From: Sebaldella sp. S0638
GTDB taxonomy: Bacteria > Fusobacteriota > Fusobacteriia > Fusobacteriales > Leptotrichiaceae
DNA: 45,014 bases
Direction of reading: 5' to 3'
Assembly: GCF_024158605.1 (NCBI RefSeq)
Contig: NZ_JAMZGM010000028.1
Location: 1 to 45,014, forward strand
Below, piece by piece: positions 24,241 to 32,175 of the stretch. The notes beneath the pieces were generated by a model. The model saw nothing but the letters and a program-made list of their open reading frames with translations, was not told the DNA's origin and made no database searches. The first letter of the stretch is position 1, and each line of letters opens with the position of its first letter. The position numbers and the translations under genes were made by a program.

Positions 24241-24681
24241 TTATACGGTTTGATTAGACAATTTTCTCTGTTTCATATCTGAATTTCTGTGCCGGTATAT
24301 AAAGAACAGAGCAATTCCTGTAGCTGCAAGCATATACAAAACATCCATAATATCAAAAGTTCCCGGCACGAACCAAAGCTGCCCTATTTCTGTAAGAACA
24401 CTACCTATACACGGAATCATAATAAGAAGAATATTTTTAAAATAAAAGCTCAGAAACATAGTAAAAGAATATACCCACAAACAATCCGGCAGCGAAAACA
24501 ATACACTTTCCGGTATATATTTTCTGTAGTAAAACGTATACTCCCGCAAAGAATAAATAATTTTATCTATTTTGAGAAATTCAAACCATCTAAACATCAA
24601 AAGTGTATCACTTCTGAACAAAATATATACTATACCGCCTACAACCATTGTTAATATCACATGCAAAAAAAATCTCTTCAT
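24241..24681 (-). CDS. Small VanZ-like membrane protein
   Basis: A 146-residue integral membrane protein with about four transmembrane segments (near 5-24, 66-83, 84-104 and 112-130). The segment TEIGQLWFVPGTFDIMDVLYMLAATGIAL resembles, in part, the ExxQ...PGRxFDxxDxxxNxxG motif of VanZ-like proteins, with several conserved positions (E, Q, G, F-D, D) kept. The function of most VanZ-like proteins outside teicoplanin resistance is unknown. It appears monocistronic and shares its terminator with the convergent DKNYY gene. The assignment rests on this one motif and the membrane layout. Confidence 0.55.
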   Translation of the reverse strand: MKRFFLHVILTMVVGGIVYILFRSDTLLMFRWFEFLKIDKIIYSLREYTFYYRKYIPESVLFSLPDCLWVYSFTMFLSFYFKNILLIMIPCIGSVLTEIGQLWFVPGTFDIMDVLYMLAATGIALFFIYRHRNSDMKQRKLSNQTV

Positions 24682-24907
24682 TTATAAACTCCCATCACTA
24701 TTTTTCTTTTTCCTTAGTTTTATAAATATATATCTTTATATATTCAGTAAATTCTTAAAAATTTATATTTATTATTACTTAGTTTTTTTATAATACTTTC
24801 TGTAAATTATACTAGATATTCTCATAATTGTAAATTTTAATTTTTCATATTCTCCAGTAAAATTTACTCTCTCTTAATTCCAATTATTTTCTGGGTTTTC
24901 TTATCTC

Positions 24908-24936
24908 TTGCACTTTAATTAATTATGCATTATAAT
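24908..24936 (+). promoter_or_regulatory. Promoter of the NmrA-like oxidoreductase gene
   Basis: TTGCAC (24908-24913), 17-base spacer, TATAAT (24931-24936), about 36 bases upstream of the proposed TTG start. Confidence 0.7.
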
Positions 24937-24971
24937 TATTGTATATAAAACAATAGAAAGGGATGATGTAT

Positions 24972-25619
24972 TTGAAAATTATTTTAATAGGTTCCACAGG
25001 ATTTGTAGGATCTCATATACTGGACGAAGCTCTGGAAAGAGGGCATGAAGTTCATGCTATACTTAGAGATATTAATAAAATAACTAAAACACACCCTAAT
25101 TTATTTCTTATAAAAGCAGATGTAATGGAAGAATTTGAACTGGAAGATATTTTCAGTACAGGTTATGATGCAGTTATAAGCGCATATAACCCCGGATGGT
25201 CAAATCCTAATATTTACAATGATTTTATACTTGGGTATAAATCTATACTAAACGCATTAAAAGGTGCAAAATTAAAGAGAATTATCCTTATCGGCGGAGC
25301 GGGAAGTCTTATTGTAAACGGACACAAGCTGATTGATGATGATAATTTCCCTAAATCTATATATAATGGTGCAAAAGCCGCTTCTGATTTACTTGATATA
25401 CTCTATGACGAGAAAGATACCATTGACTGGACAATGGTGAGTCCGGCAATTGATCTTATTGACGGCAAACGCACTAATAATTTCACGCTTGGTAAAGATT
25501 CCCCTGTATTCAATGCTGAAAATAAATCTGTTGTTTCAGTTCAGGATCTGGCTGCAGCTGTAATTAATGAATTGGAAAAACCGGAACATATAAAACAGAG
25601 ATTCACTCTGGGAAGTTGA
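24972..25619 (+). CDS. NAD(P)-binding SDR/NmrA-like oxidoreductase, probable TTG start
   Basis: A Rossmann-fold protein of 215 residues with the N-terminal GSTGFVGSHILDEAL nucleotide-binding loop, ADVMEEF and a mid-protein IGGAGSL, as in atypical short-chain dehydrogenases of the NmrA/YwnB group. These bind NAD(P) and act as reductases or redox sensors. The classical Tyr-x3-Lys pair is replaced by YNGAKAAS (Y and K four apart, so a catalytic role remains possible). The start chosen is TTG at 24972: AAAGGG lies nine bases upstream and the protein then begins with the family-typical MKIILIGSTG. The two ATGs at 24963 and 24966 lie zero and three bases from that site. Confidence 0.82.
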   Translation: MKIILIGSTGFVGSHILDEALERGHEVHAILRDINKITKTHPNLFLIKADVMEEFELEDIFSTGYDAVISAYNPGWSNPNIYNDFILGYKSILNALKGAKLKRIILIGGAGSLIVNGHKLIDDDNFPKSIYNGAKAASDLLDILYDEKDTIDWTMVSPAIDLIDGKRTNNFTLGKDSPVFNAENKSVVSVQDLAAAVINELEKPEHIKQRFTLGS

Positions 25620-25627
25620 TTTTAAAA

Positions 25628-25667
25628 ATACAGGAGGCCATAAATAAAATAACCTCCTGTATATTGT
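25628..25667 (+). terminator. Terminator-like hairpin after oxidoreductase gene
   Basis: ATACAGGAGG pairs perfectly with CCTCCTGTAT around a 5-base loop and is followed by a moderately T-rich stretch. The 5' arm contains a Shine-Dalgarno-like AGGAGG, but no start codon follows it. Confidence 0.65.
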
Positions 25668-25733
25668 TAATTTTTATAGATAATTCAGATATTTCTGAAC
25701 TATTTATTCATCTAATTATATAAATCATTTACA

Positions 25734-25762
25734 TTGTTAAATTCATTTTATCATTGTATAAT
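25734..25762 (+). promoter_or_regulatory. Promoter of the VIT1/CCC1-type transporter gene
   Basis: TTGTTA (25734-25739), 17-base spacer, TATAAT (25757-25762). Confidence 0.7.
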
Positions 25763-25808
25763 TTAATTAGAGAAAAAATATAATCTGATTATGAAACGGA
25801 GGTACAAA

Positions 25809-26687
25809 ATGAATGATAACGATTTTAAAAAAATGATTTTAAATCTTCAGAGTAATGAAATTACCGGCCGGGAAATATATAGAAGCATATCAGAAAACAT
25901 TAAAGACCCTCATAATAAATCCCTTCTTATTGAAATAGCAGAAGAAGAACTGGTTCATTACAGTATTTATAAAAAATATACATCCGAAGATGTAGACCCT
26001 GATAAGAAAAAAGTTATGCTTTACACTATTTTATCAAAAATTTTCGGATATATTTTCACCATACGTCTGCTTGAACGTGAAGAAGACCGTGCACTTGAAA
26101 TTCTCCGCGACCCTGATATAGCTGACTCTGTTCTCGATACAAAAGCTATCCGCGAACAGGAAGAAGAGCATGAAGAAAAGCTCATTTCTATGCTGAATGA
26201 AGAGAAAGTAAGCTATATAAGCTCCATTATACTGGGACTTAATGATGCACTGGTAGAAATAACAGGTTCTCTTGCAGGTTTTACTTTCGCTCTGCAAAAT
26301 ACACGAATTATTGCTTTATCAGGTCTTATTACCGGTATTGCCGCCTCTCTCTCCATGGCATTTTCCCAATATCTCGCTGAAAAATCTGCAGGAAAACATA
26401 ATTATATAAAAGCAAGTCTTTATACCGGAATTACATATTTTGTTACTGTTCTTTTACTTATAATGCCCTTTTTATTCTTTCCTGATAATATGTATGGTGC
26501 TGCTCTGGCAGTTACATTATTTATCGTTATAATTGTTATATTTATTTTTACTTTTTATATTTCTATTGTAAAAAAAGTGAATTTTAAGCAAAGATTCCTT
26601 GAAATGCTTGCTATTAGTATTGGCGTAACTATTTTCTCTTTCTTGCTGGGAATTATTGCCAAAAAATTACTTGGAATAGATATATAA
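25809..26687 (+). CDS. VIT1/CCC1-family transporter with ferritin-like N-terminal domain
   Basis: A 292-residue membrane protein probably exporting iron or manganese. The first 130 residues form a helical ferritin/rubrerythrin-like domain with metal-type EExxxH patterns (AEEELVHYSIYK and QEEEHEEKL). The rest has about five transmembrane helices and the family segment LNDALVEITGSLAGF, followed by SMAFSQYLAEKSA. This domain order is known for bacterial ferritin-like VIT proteins, where the soluble domain may sense or deliver metal. ACGGAGG precedes the ATG at 25809. An upstream in-frame ATG at 25791 lacks a ribosome binding site. It is a single gene with its own promoter and terminator. Confidence 0.88.
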   Translation: MNDNDFKKMILNLQSNEITGREIYRSISENIKDPHNKSLLIEIAEEELVHYSIYKKYTSEDVDPDKKKVMLYTILSKIFGYIFTIRLLEREEDRALEILRDPDIADSVLDTKAIREQEEEHEEKLISMLNEEKVSYISSIILGLNDALVEITGSLAGFTFALQNTRIIALSGLITGIAASLSMAFSQYLAEKSAGKHNYIKASLYTGITYFVTVLLLIMPFLFFPDNMYGAALAVTLFIVIIVIFIFTFYISIVKKVNFKQRFLEMLAISIGVTIFSFLLGIIAKKLLGIDI

Positions 26688-26735
26688 AAAAAATTACAGA
26701 TACAAGGATTTTTCCTGATTATCTGTAATTTTTTA
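26686..26735. terminator. Bidirectional terminator
   Basis: AAAAATTACAGATA pairs with TATCTGTAATTTTT, with A and T runs at both ends. It ends the VIT1-type gene on the plus strand and the proBA-EF-Tu-domain operon on the minus strand. Confidence 0.88.
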
Positions 26736-26736
26736 T

Positions 26737-27291
26737 TTAAAAATATTTTATTAATAATAAAGCTGTAAGCAGTTTCGTATTTTCTTCGTCAGAGAGCTGC
26801 CATCCGGCTTCTCCCGCTGAAAAAACAACTTTTATTTTCTTTTTGCCAGTTGCATACATTCTCATATACCTTGTAAAGTCCTTGACAAATTTATCAGAAT
26901 CTACTGTTCTCTGGCTTGTACTACTGATAACATTGGTTTCAATAGGATTGTATATATCTTTACCTTCAAGATTTACTGTTAATTCTATTTCTCCGTTTTT
27001 ATTTACCTTTGAATCTTTTACTTCGGCCTTTATCAGATCAAAATTAACTCCTATCATTGAATAAAGCTTCTGATTGATCTCATCAGCCGGCATAGTATCA
27101 TCAAAGGCTTTACCTTTATACTCCATCACATTATATATATGCCCTATAGCCGTTTCTACATATTCTTTCTTAAGATCACTGCTTTTCAAATATTCAGTGA
27201 GCAGTCCGCTGACATAGTTTTCATCTTCGCTTGGAGCCGCAAAACCAAATATTGTTAATGTCACTAATAATAAAATAATTTTTTTCAACAT
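26737..27291 (-). CDS. Secreted protein, paralogue of the 28092-28790 gene product
   Basis: A 184-residue exported protein of unknown function. Residues 1-19 are a signal peptide ending GFAAPS without a lipobox cysteine. The mature part lines up with the product of 28092-28790: YLKSSDLKKEYVETAIGHIY against YLKNEEIKRAYIQASIQEIY, IELTVNLEGKDIYNPI against IELTITIEGKNLVYPL, and a C-terminal LLTALLLIKYF against LLNAMVFVKYY. The fold looks like an alpha+beta domain of the type seen in lipoprotein-like stress or substrate-binding proteins, but I cannot name it. It is the last gene of the cluster, with AAGGAG upstream of the ATG and 43 bases after the membrane-anchored EF-Tu-domain gene. Confidence 0.75.
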   Translation of the reverse strand: MLKKIILLLVTLTIFGFAAPSEDENYVSGLLTEYLKSSDLKKEYVETAIGHIYNVMEYKGKAFDDTMPADEINQKLYSMIGVNFDLIKAEVKDSKVNKNGEIELTVNLEGKDIYNPIETNVISSTSQRTVDSDKFVKDFTRYMRMYATGKKKIKVVFSAGEAGWQLSDEENTKLLTALLLIKYF

Positions 27292-27334
27292 GATATAAAT
27301 TCACTCCTTTTTTATTATACACTGTTTTTCAAAG

Positions 27335-27754
27335 TTATTTTGTTACTTTATCTCCTCTTTCCAAATCATTTCGTTTTGAATTTTTCAGCAGTAATCCTAC
27401 ATGACCGCCTGCTTCACCTGTGTCCAAAATCTTTCTCATACTTTCTATCCCCGTAACAGTATCTTCTATTACTGCTCCGTTTGTCTTTTTTATAAAAACT
27501 TTATCCCCTTTTCTTATCACACCGCTTTTTATCAGACCGGTTACCACAGTCCCTCTTCCTGTGATAGAAAATACATCTTCTATTTCCAGCTCAAAGTTTC
27601 CGCTGCTGTAAAAATCAGCTGAATTTATTTTATTATTACTTGTTTTTTCAAAAATATCTTCTTTGTTCCTGTCACTTATTGCATTTCTTTTCAAAATAAA
27701 TACAATTAATAAAAGTACAACCATAACCATTAATATCATTATCACTGTTGTCAT
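27335..27754 (-). CDS. Membrane-anchored stand-alone EF-Tu domain II protein
   Basis: A 139-residue protein. An N-terminal transmembrane helix (about 3-21) is followed by a linker and then, from about residue 53, a translation-factor beta-barrel (EF-Tu domain II). The match to EF-Tu is direct: IEDVFSITGRGTVVTGLI, GVIRKGDKVFI, VTGIESMRKILDTGEAG and VGLLLKNSKRNDLERGD follow the EF-Tu pattern almost position by position. There is no GTPase domain and no domain III, so it cannot be an elongation factor. In EF-Tu this barrel touches the aminoacyl end of tRNA. The partner here is unknown. AAAGGGG precedes the ATG. Topology (barrel inside or outside the cell) cannot be fixed from sequence alone, though the basic residues after the helix favour a cytoplasmic barrel. 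Confidence 0.82.
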   Translation of the reverse strand: MTTVIMILMVMVVLLLIVFILKRNAISDRNKEDIFEKTSNNKINSADFYSSGNFELEIEDVFSITGRGTVVTGLIKSGVIRKGDKVFIKKTNGAVIEDTVTGIESMRKILDTGEAGGHVGLLLKNSKRNDLERGDKVTK

Positions 27755-27786
27755 TCATAGCCCCTTTCCCCAGCTAGATTATGTAT

Positions 27787-28077
27787 TTATAATTTTCTTA
27801 CTATTTTATCTCCGGCTTTCAGATCCTCTTTTCTACTTTTCTTCAAATCAATTGATACAAAATCCCCGTGTCCCCATATGCAGGTTACAATGTCCTCCCA
27901 GACTTTTCCATCTGTAGTTTTTATATAAACAGAATCACCTAACATGTATACTCCGCTTTTTATATCACCTACAACCACAGTTCCTCTTCCTGTGAGATTA
28001 AAAACATCTTTTATTTCAAATTCAAAATCATCAGTACTTTCGTCCTTTACTTTCTCAATACGGTCTTTAATATTCAT
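27787..28077 (-). CDS. Small cytoplasmic EF-Tu domain II protein
   Basis: A 96-residue protein consisting almost only of a translation-factor beta-barrel. FEIKDVFNLTGRGTVVVGDI and GVYMLGDSVYI match EF-Tu domain II closely, and LKKSRKEDLKAGDKIV matches its last strands, but the middle loop that is strongly conserved in EF-Tu (MFRKLLDEGQAG) is missing or changed (IWGHGDF). No GTPase domain, signal peptide or membrane helix is present. The start chosen is the ATG at 28077 with GGTGG close upstream. A GTG at 28086 would also be in frame. It begins 14 bases after the secreted-protein gene, so the two are co-transcribed. Confidence 0.8.
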   Translation of the reverse strand: MNIKDRIEKVKDESTDDFEFEIKDVFNLTGRGTVVVGDIKSGVYMLGDSVYIKTTDGKVWEDIVTCIWGHGDFVSIDLKKSRKEDLKAGDKIVRKL

Positions 28078-28091
28078 AACCACCACGAATT

Positions 28092-28790
28092 TTACAGAGA
28101 ATCTTCAAGATTTTTATTATAATATTTTACAAATACCATCGCATTTAATAATTTTAAAAAATTCTTATTATCCATTACCCAGTTGCCGTTCTCAAGTTTA
28201 TATATCAGTTTCACATTTGTTTTTCCTGCACTCATGGCGTTCATATCATCAAGGGAACTGCTTATGTAAGATACAGGCTCCAGTGTGTCCTGCTGTATAT
28301 CCTGTATCTTTAATACCAAAGGATAAACAAGATTTTTACCTTCTATTGTAATAGTAAGTTCTATAGTATCTGCAAGCCATTTTATTCCTATGATATTTAC
28401 TGCCAGTTTATCAAATTTTTTACTCAAAGGTTCATTTACAGAATTTATAAGGGCATCTTCTGAGATATTAGGAACCATACTTTTATTGCTTACACTCAAC
28501 ACCTTGTATATTTCCTGAATGCTCGCCTGTATATATGCTCGTTTTATTTCTTCATTTTTCAGATATTTATTAAAAGAATCCCTTATCACTGTTTTATCAT
28601 CAGTTACATGGTTCAAAATTTCACTATTTGGAAAATTGCTTATTTCGTCATTTGTAATAATCAGCTGAAGTCTGTTACTGCTTATCCAGTCAGAAGCCCT
28701 CGAAAGATCTGAAAATGTCCTCTCTGTTGCAGCGTAACTGGAAAAAACAGAAACTAATAATAATATTATTATCTGAATACTTCTCTTCAT
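28092..28790 (-). CDS. Secreted protein of unknown function, first gene after proA
   Basis: A 232-residue exported protein. The signal peptide covers about residues 1-21 (ending SSYAA). About 60 extra residues precede the region shared with the product of 26737-27291 (from about residue 75 onward), where charge pattern, helix YIQASIQEIY, strand TIELTITIEG and a C-terminal FVKYY all align. I recognise no named family. The proA stop codon lies within its ribosome binding site (AAAAGGA, 10 bases before the ATG), so it is translated from the proBA transcript. An EF-Tu-domain gene follows at once. Confidence 0.75.
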   Translation of the reverse strand: MKRSIQIIILLLVSVFSSYAATERTFSDLSRASDWISSNRLQLIITNDEISNFPNSEILNHVTDDKTVIRDSFNKYLKNEEIKRAYIQASIQEIYKVLSVSNKSMVPNISEDALINSVNEPLSKKFDKLAVNIIGIKWLADTIELTITIEGKNLVYPLVLKIQDIQQDTLEPVSYISSSLDDMNAMSAGKTNVKLIYKLENGNWVMDNKNFLKLLNAMVFVKYYNKNLEDSL

Positions 28791-28805
28791 ATTTTATATC
28801 TCCTT

Positions 28806-30068
28806 TTATTTTCTTATTTGACCGTTTCCTCTTATAATGTATTTTATTGTAGTAAGCTCTCTTATTCCCATAGGTCCTCTTGAATGAAGCTTCTGTGTGC
28901 TTATTCCTATCTCTCCGCCGTATCCGAATTCCCCGCCGTCGGTAAATCTTGTCGAAGCATTCACATATACTGCTGCTGAATCTATTTCATTAATGAATTT
29001 CTCTGCATTTTCCAGATTTTCTGTCAGTATTGCATCTGAATGCTGTGTACTGTATCTGTCTATATGCTGAATTGCTTCTTCTATATTTTTCACGGTTTTT
29101 ACAGATAAAATAAGTTCAAGATATTCAGTTTCCCAGTCTTCTTCCGTTGCTTTTTTTACTTCTATCCCGCTTTTCTTTATTATTTCAAAAGCTTTTTCAT
29201 CAGCTCTGATCTCTACCTTGTCATTGTGAAGAACTCTGCTTAATTCAGGAAGAAGTTTTTCAGCTGCATTTTCATGTACCAGTAAAGTTTCAATTGTATT
29301 ACATGTATTGCATCTCTGAGTCTTTGCATTTTCAATAATAGGTATTGCTTTTTGTATATCCGCAGTCTCATCCACGAAAATATGGCAAAGCCCTGCTCCT
29401 GTTTCTATTACAGGGACTGTTGCATTCCCTATTATAAAATTCTTAAGACCTTTTCCGCCTCTTGGAATTATGACATCAATATATTTATTTAATCTTATAA
29501 AATCTTTTACTATTTCCCTGTCTGTATTTTCTATGAGCTGGACTGCCCCGTCAGGAAGTCCGTGTTTTTTCCCTTCTTCCATAAAAATATTTTTTAATAC
29601 TTTATTGGAATTAATGGCATCACTTCCGCCTCTCAAAATAATAGCATTCGAAGACTTTAGGGCAAGTCCTGCTGAATCTATGGTTACATTAGGTCTTGAT
29701 TCAAATATCATACCAATAACCCCTAAAGGTACTCTCTGCTTCAAAATCTGCATTCCGTCGGGATGTTTCCATCCTTCCAGTATTTCCCCTATAGGATCTT
29801 TGAAATTAGCTATTTCAATAAGACTTTTTGCCATTCCTTCTATTCTTGAATCAGTTAACTCAAGTCTGTCCAGAAGTGCACTGCTTATCCCTTTTTCCCT
29901 GCCGTATTCCAAGTCTTTTTTATTTTCAGCTTTTATCAAATCTTTTTTTTCTATAAGTGCTTTTGAAACAGCTGTTAAAACAGCATTTTTTGCATTTGTA
30001 TCAAGAATAGCCAGTTTTTTTGAAGCTTCTTTGGCCTTTTCCCCCAGTCCGAGTATATATTCATCCAT
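28806..30068 (-). CDS. proA: Gamma-glutamyl phosphate reductase
   Basis: Second step of proline synthesis, reducing gamma-glutamyl phosphate to glutamate semialdehyde with NADPH. The 420-residue aldehyde-dehydrogenase-like protein has the PLGVIGMIFESRPNVT segment, LRGGSDA, IPRGGKGL, ETGAGLCHIF and the catalytic cysteine C256 in NAKTQRCNTCNTIETLL. The length is standard. It starts 11 bases after the proB stop. Its stop codon overlaps the ribosome binding site of an unrelated secreted-protein gene, so the proline operon extends into the EF-Tu-domain cluster. Confidence 0.96.
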   Translation of the reverse strand: MDEYILGLGEKAKEASKKLAILDTNAKNAVLTAVSKALIEKKDLIKAENKKDLEYGREKGISSALLDRLELTDSRIEGMAKSLIEIANFKDPIGEILEGWKHPDGMQILKQRVPLGVIGMIFESRPNVTIDSAGLALKSSNAIILRGGSDAINSNKVLKNIFMEEGKKHGLPDGAVQLIENTDREIVKDFIRLNKYIDVIIPRGGKGLKNFIIGNATVPVIETGAGLCHIFVDETADIQKAIPIIENAKTQRCNTCNTIETLLVHENAAEKLLPELSRVLHNDKVEIRADEKAFEIIKKSGIEVKKATEEDWETEYLELILSVKTVKNIEEAIQHIDRYSTQHSDAILTENLENAEKFINEIDSAAVYVNASTRFTDGGEFGYGGEIGISTQKLHSRGPMGIRELTTIKYIIRGNGQIRK

Positions 30069-30079
30069 AAAATTTCCTC

Positions 30080-31201
30080 CTATAATATAGTCAAATTATC
30101 TATATGTATTACGTTATCGTCATATTTATAGCCAAGGACATTTTCTATCTCATCACTTTTGTATCCTCTTATTATATTTATCTCATCTGATGAATAGTTG
30201 GCAATTCCTTTTGCTATAACATTTCCCTTGGAGTTCAGAATCTGAACCACAGTTCCTTTTTCAAATTTACCTTCAACTTTTTTTACCCCTACGGGAAGGA
30301 GACTGTTCCCCGACAGAAGGGCTTTTTCCGCTCCGCTGTCTATATAGATATTTCCGTTTTTATTCGTACCGTATGCAAGCCAGTATTTTTTCGACTTAAT
30401 TCTTTTGTTGCTCTTTACAAATAATGTCCCGACCATCTCATAATTTACTATTTTATTTATATTTTCAGGCTCTCCTCCACTTGCTATTACCAGATTAGTA
30501 CCAATTTTCGTAGCCATTTCCGCTGCAATTATCTTAGTGTACATTCCTCCGGTTCCGAATTTTGACCCTTCCATACCAGCCATTTTCTTCACATCTTCAT
30601 CAATCTTGCCTACAAGCCTGATTAACTTTGCATCGTCATATTTCTGAGGATTTTTATTATAAAGTCCTTCTATGTCTGAAAGTATAATAAGCAGATCAGC
30701 ATCTATAAGACCGGCTACCAAAGCCGAAAGCGTATCATTATCGCCTACTTTTATCTCATCTGCCACTACGGCATCATTTTCATTTACTACGGGAATTATT
30801 CCCTTTTTCAAAAGATTCAGGCTTACATTTCTGGCATTCAGATATCTGTTTCTATCAGAAAAGTCAGCTTTTGTAAGTAAAAACTGTGCTATTATTTTAT
30901 TATACCCTGAAAACAAATTCTGGTACAAATGTGTCAGAGCTACCTGACCCACTGCTGCCACAGCCTGTTTTTCAGTAAGAGTTTTTGGTCTTTCAGACAT
31001 TCTGAGTCTTCCCATTCCTGCTCCCACTGCACCGGATGTCACCAATACTACTTCATATCCGTTATTGCTGAGCAGGCTTATTTCCCTGACAAGCTTATTT
31101 ATTTTGTCTATGTTCAAATTTCCGTCTTCTTTAGTCAGTGTGGAAGTCCCCACTTTTATTACTATTCTTTTTAACGCCCCCAATAATTCCTTCCTGTCCA
31201 T
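30080..31201 (-). CDS. proB: Glutamate 5-kinase with PUA domain
   Basis: First step of proline synthesis, ATP-dependent phosphorylation of glutamate, normally feedback-inhibited by proline. Residues 1 to about 260 form the amino-acid kinase domain (VIKVGTSTL, VTSGAVGAG, NENDAV, VGDNDTLSALVA, GTGGMYTKI). The C-terminal 100 residues form a PUA domain starting near GNIYIDSGAEKALL. The length of 373 is usual for this form. GAGGTG precedes the ATG. It is the first gene of a six-gene minus-strand transcript with a near-consensus promoter. Confidence 0.96.
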   Translation of the reverse strand: MDRKELLGALKRIVIKVGTSTLTKEDGNLNIDKINKLVREISLLSNNGYEVVLVTSGAVGAGMGRLRMSERPKTLTEKQAVAAVGQVALTHLYQNLFSGYNKIIAQFLLTKADFSDRNRYLNARNVSLNLLKKGIIPVVNENDAVVADEIKVGDNDTLSALVAGLIDADLLIILSDIEGLYNKNPQKYDDAKLIRLVGKIDEDVKKMAGMEGSKFGTGGMYTKIIAAEMATKIGTNLVIASGGEPENINKIVNYEMVGTLFVKSNKRIKSKKYWLAYGTNKNGNIYIDSGAEKALLSGNSLLPVGVKKVEGKFEKGTVVQILNSKGNVIAKGIANYSSDEINIIRGYKSDEIENVLGYKYDDNVIHIDNLTIL

Positions 31202-31234
31202 TTTACACCTCTAAAAAGTATTTATATACCATGT

Positions 31235-31263
31235 ATTATATATCTTTTGTATCAAAATATCAA
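31235..31263 (-). promoter_or_regulatory. Promoter of the proBA operon
   Basis: Minus-strand TTGATA (31258-31263), exactly 17 bases, TATAAT (31235-31240), 34 bases upstream of proB. No T-box, leader peptide or other riboregulator is visible between it and proB. The sequence from 31264 to 31525 is AT-rich and I see nothing else in it. Confidence 0.75.
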
Positions 31264-31525
31264 TTTATCTTTTTTATGTTTTTGTATTAGTATCATATTT
31301 TACATATAATTTTGAAACATTTTCAAAATGATAAATCACTGCTGTTATATTATATCATTTTCTTATTCATTCTTAAAATATTTTCTTTTATATATTTATT
31401 TTTCATATGATAATATTACAAAATATAAAGTAAAACAATCTGAATCATACCTTGTAAAAATTTATGTAAATCAAGACAGATGCTTTTATCCCGACATTAA
31501 TATATATCCCCCAAAGCGGAAAACT

Positions 31526-31555
31526 AAAAAAGCTGCCCTTCAAGGCAACCTTTTT
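31526..31555 (-). terminator. Terminator after DedA-family gene
   Basis: AAAAAAG and TGCC pair with GGCA and CTTTTT, with a small internal mismatch. On the minus strand it ends in a U run just past the stop codon at 31561. Confidence 0.8.
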
Positions 31556-31560
31556 ATAAT

Positions 31561-32157
31561 TCAAACTGCTTTATTCCTTAGTTTTTTTCTGACAATTTTA
31601 TATCCTGCAAATCCAATCGCAAAAACAACAACCACTCCAACAAACATATCCGTAATATATTTCTCAATAAAAAACCTTGCCTGCTCATTTATGGCAACAA
31701 GATAACCAAGATAAGAAATAATCATAAATTTAAAAGCTCTCCCGACAAATGATGCCCAGACATAATTCCGGAATTTCATCTTTGTAACTCCTGCTGAATA
31801 TGTAAAAATCTTATATCCTATAGGAAGAAAGCCAGACAGCAGCAACGTCAACACACCGTGTTTCCTGAACTGTTTTTGTGAAATTACTTCTACTTTTCTA
31901 AGCATACGGCTTTTCCCGCTTAATTTTTTCAAAACCGGCTTTCCAAAATGAAGTCCTGCCAGATAAGCAGCCATCGCTCCGATCCATGATCCCACAGATA
32001 ATAAAAGCCAGATTAATACCCAGATATCCGGATTAATAAATATCAAATACCACACATAAGCGTCTACGGGAACGGGAAGGCCCAAGGATTCAAGCCCTGC
32101 CCAGATTCCCACTCCAGTAAAACCCAGATGTTTTAACAATAATATAAAATGTTCCAT
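31561..32157 (-). CDS. DedA/VTT-domain membrane protein
   Basis: A 198-residue DedA-family protein with the VTT (SNARE-associated) core and about five membrane segments. Family signatures visible are GxxE near the N-terminus (WAGLESLGLPVP), the cytoplasmic basic loop (KSRMLRKVEVISQKQFRKHG) and the re-entrant region LLSGFLPIGYKIFTYSAGVTKM, which in relatives contains FxRxxPxxR and G-x3-M. Several DedA proteins have been shown to flip phospholipids or undecaprenyl phosphate; the substrate here is unknown. The usual arginine of FxR is replaced (SGFLPIG), which is odd. It follows the alpha-amylase gene by 18 bases, an unlikely functional partner but probably co-transcribed. Confidence 0.85.
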   Translation of the reverse strand: MEHFILLLKHLGFTGVGIWAGLESLGLPVPVDAYVWYLIFINPDIWVLIWLLLSVGSWIGAMAAYLAGLHFGKPVLKKLSGKSRMLRKVEVISQKQFRKHGVLTLLLSGFLPIGYKIFTYSAGVTKMKFRNYVWASFVGRAFKFMIISYLGYLVAINEQARFFIEKYITDMFVGVVVVFAIGFAGYKIVRKKLRNKAV

Positions 32158-32175
32158 TTTTCCGCCTTTACTTTA

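Noticed and set aside
25628-25652. Shine-Dalgarno-like AGGAGG after the oxidoreductase gene as the start of a small gene
   Set aside because: It is one arm of a perfect terminator-like hairpin and no start codon follows at a usable distance.
27335-28077. EF-Tu-domain genes as a broken tuf gene
   Set aside because: Each has its own start codon, ribosome binding site and stop. One has a membrane helix, and the two cover the same domain and not successive parts of EF-Tu.
31202-31525. T-box or leader peptide controlling proBA
   Set aside because: The promoter lies only 34 bases from proB, leaving no room for such an element.
31328-31705. Plus-strand frame of 125 codons upstream of and across the DedA gene end
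   Set aside because: Antisense to a clear gene and terminator, no ribosome binding site, composition of random AT-rich translation.
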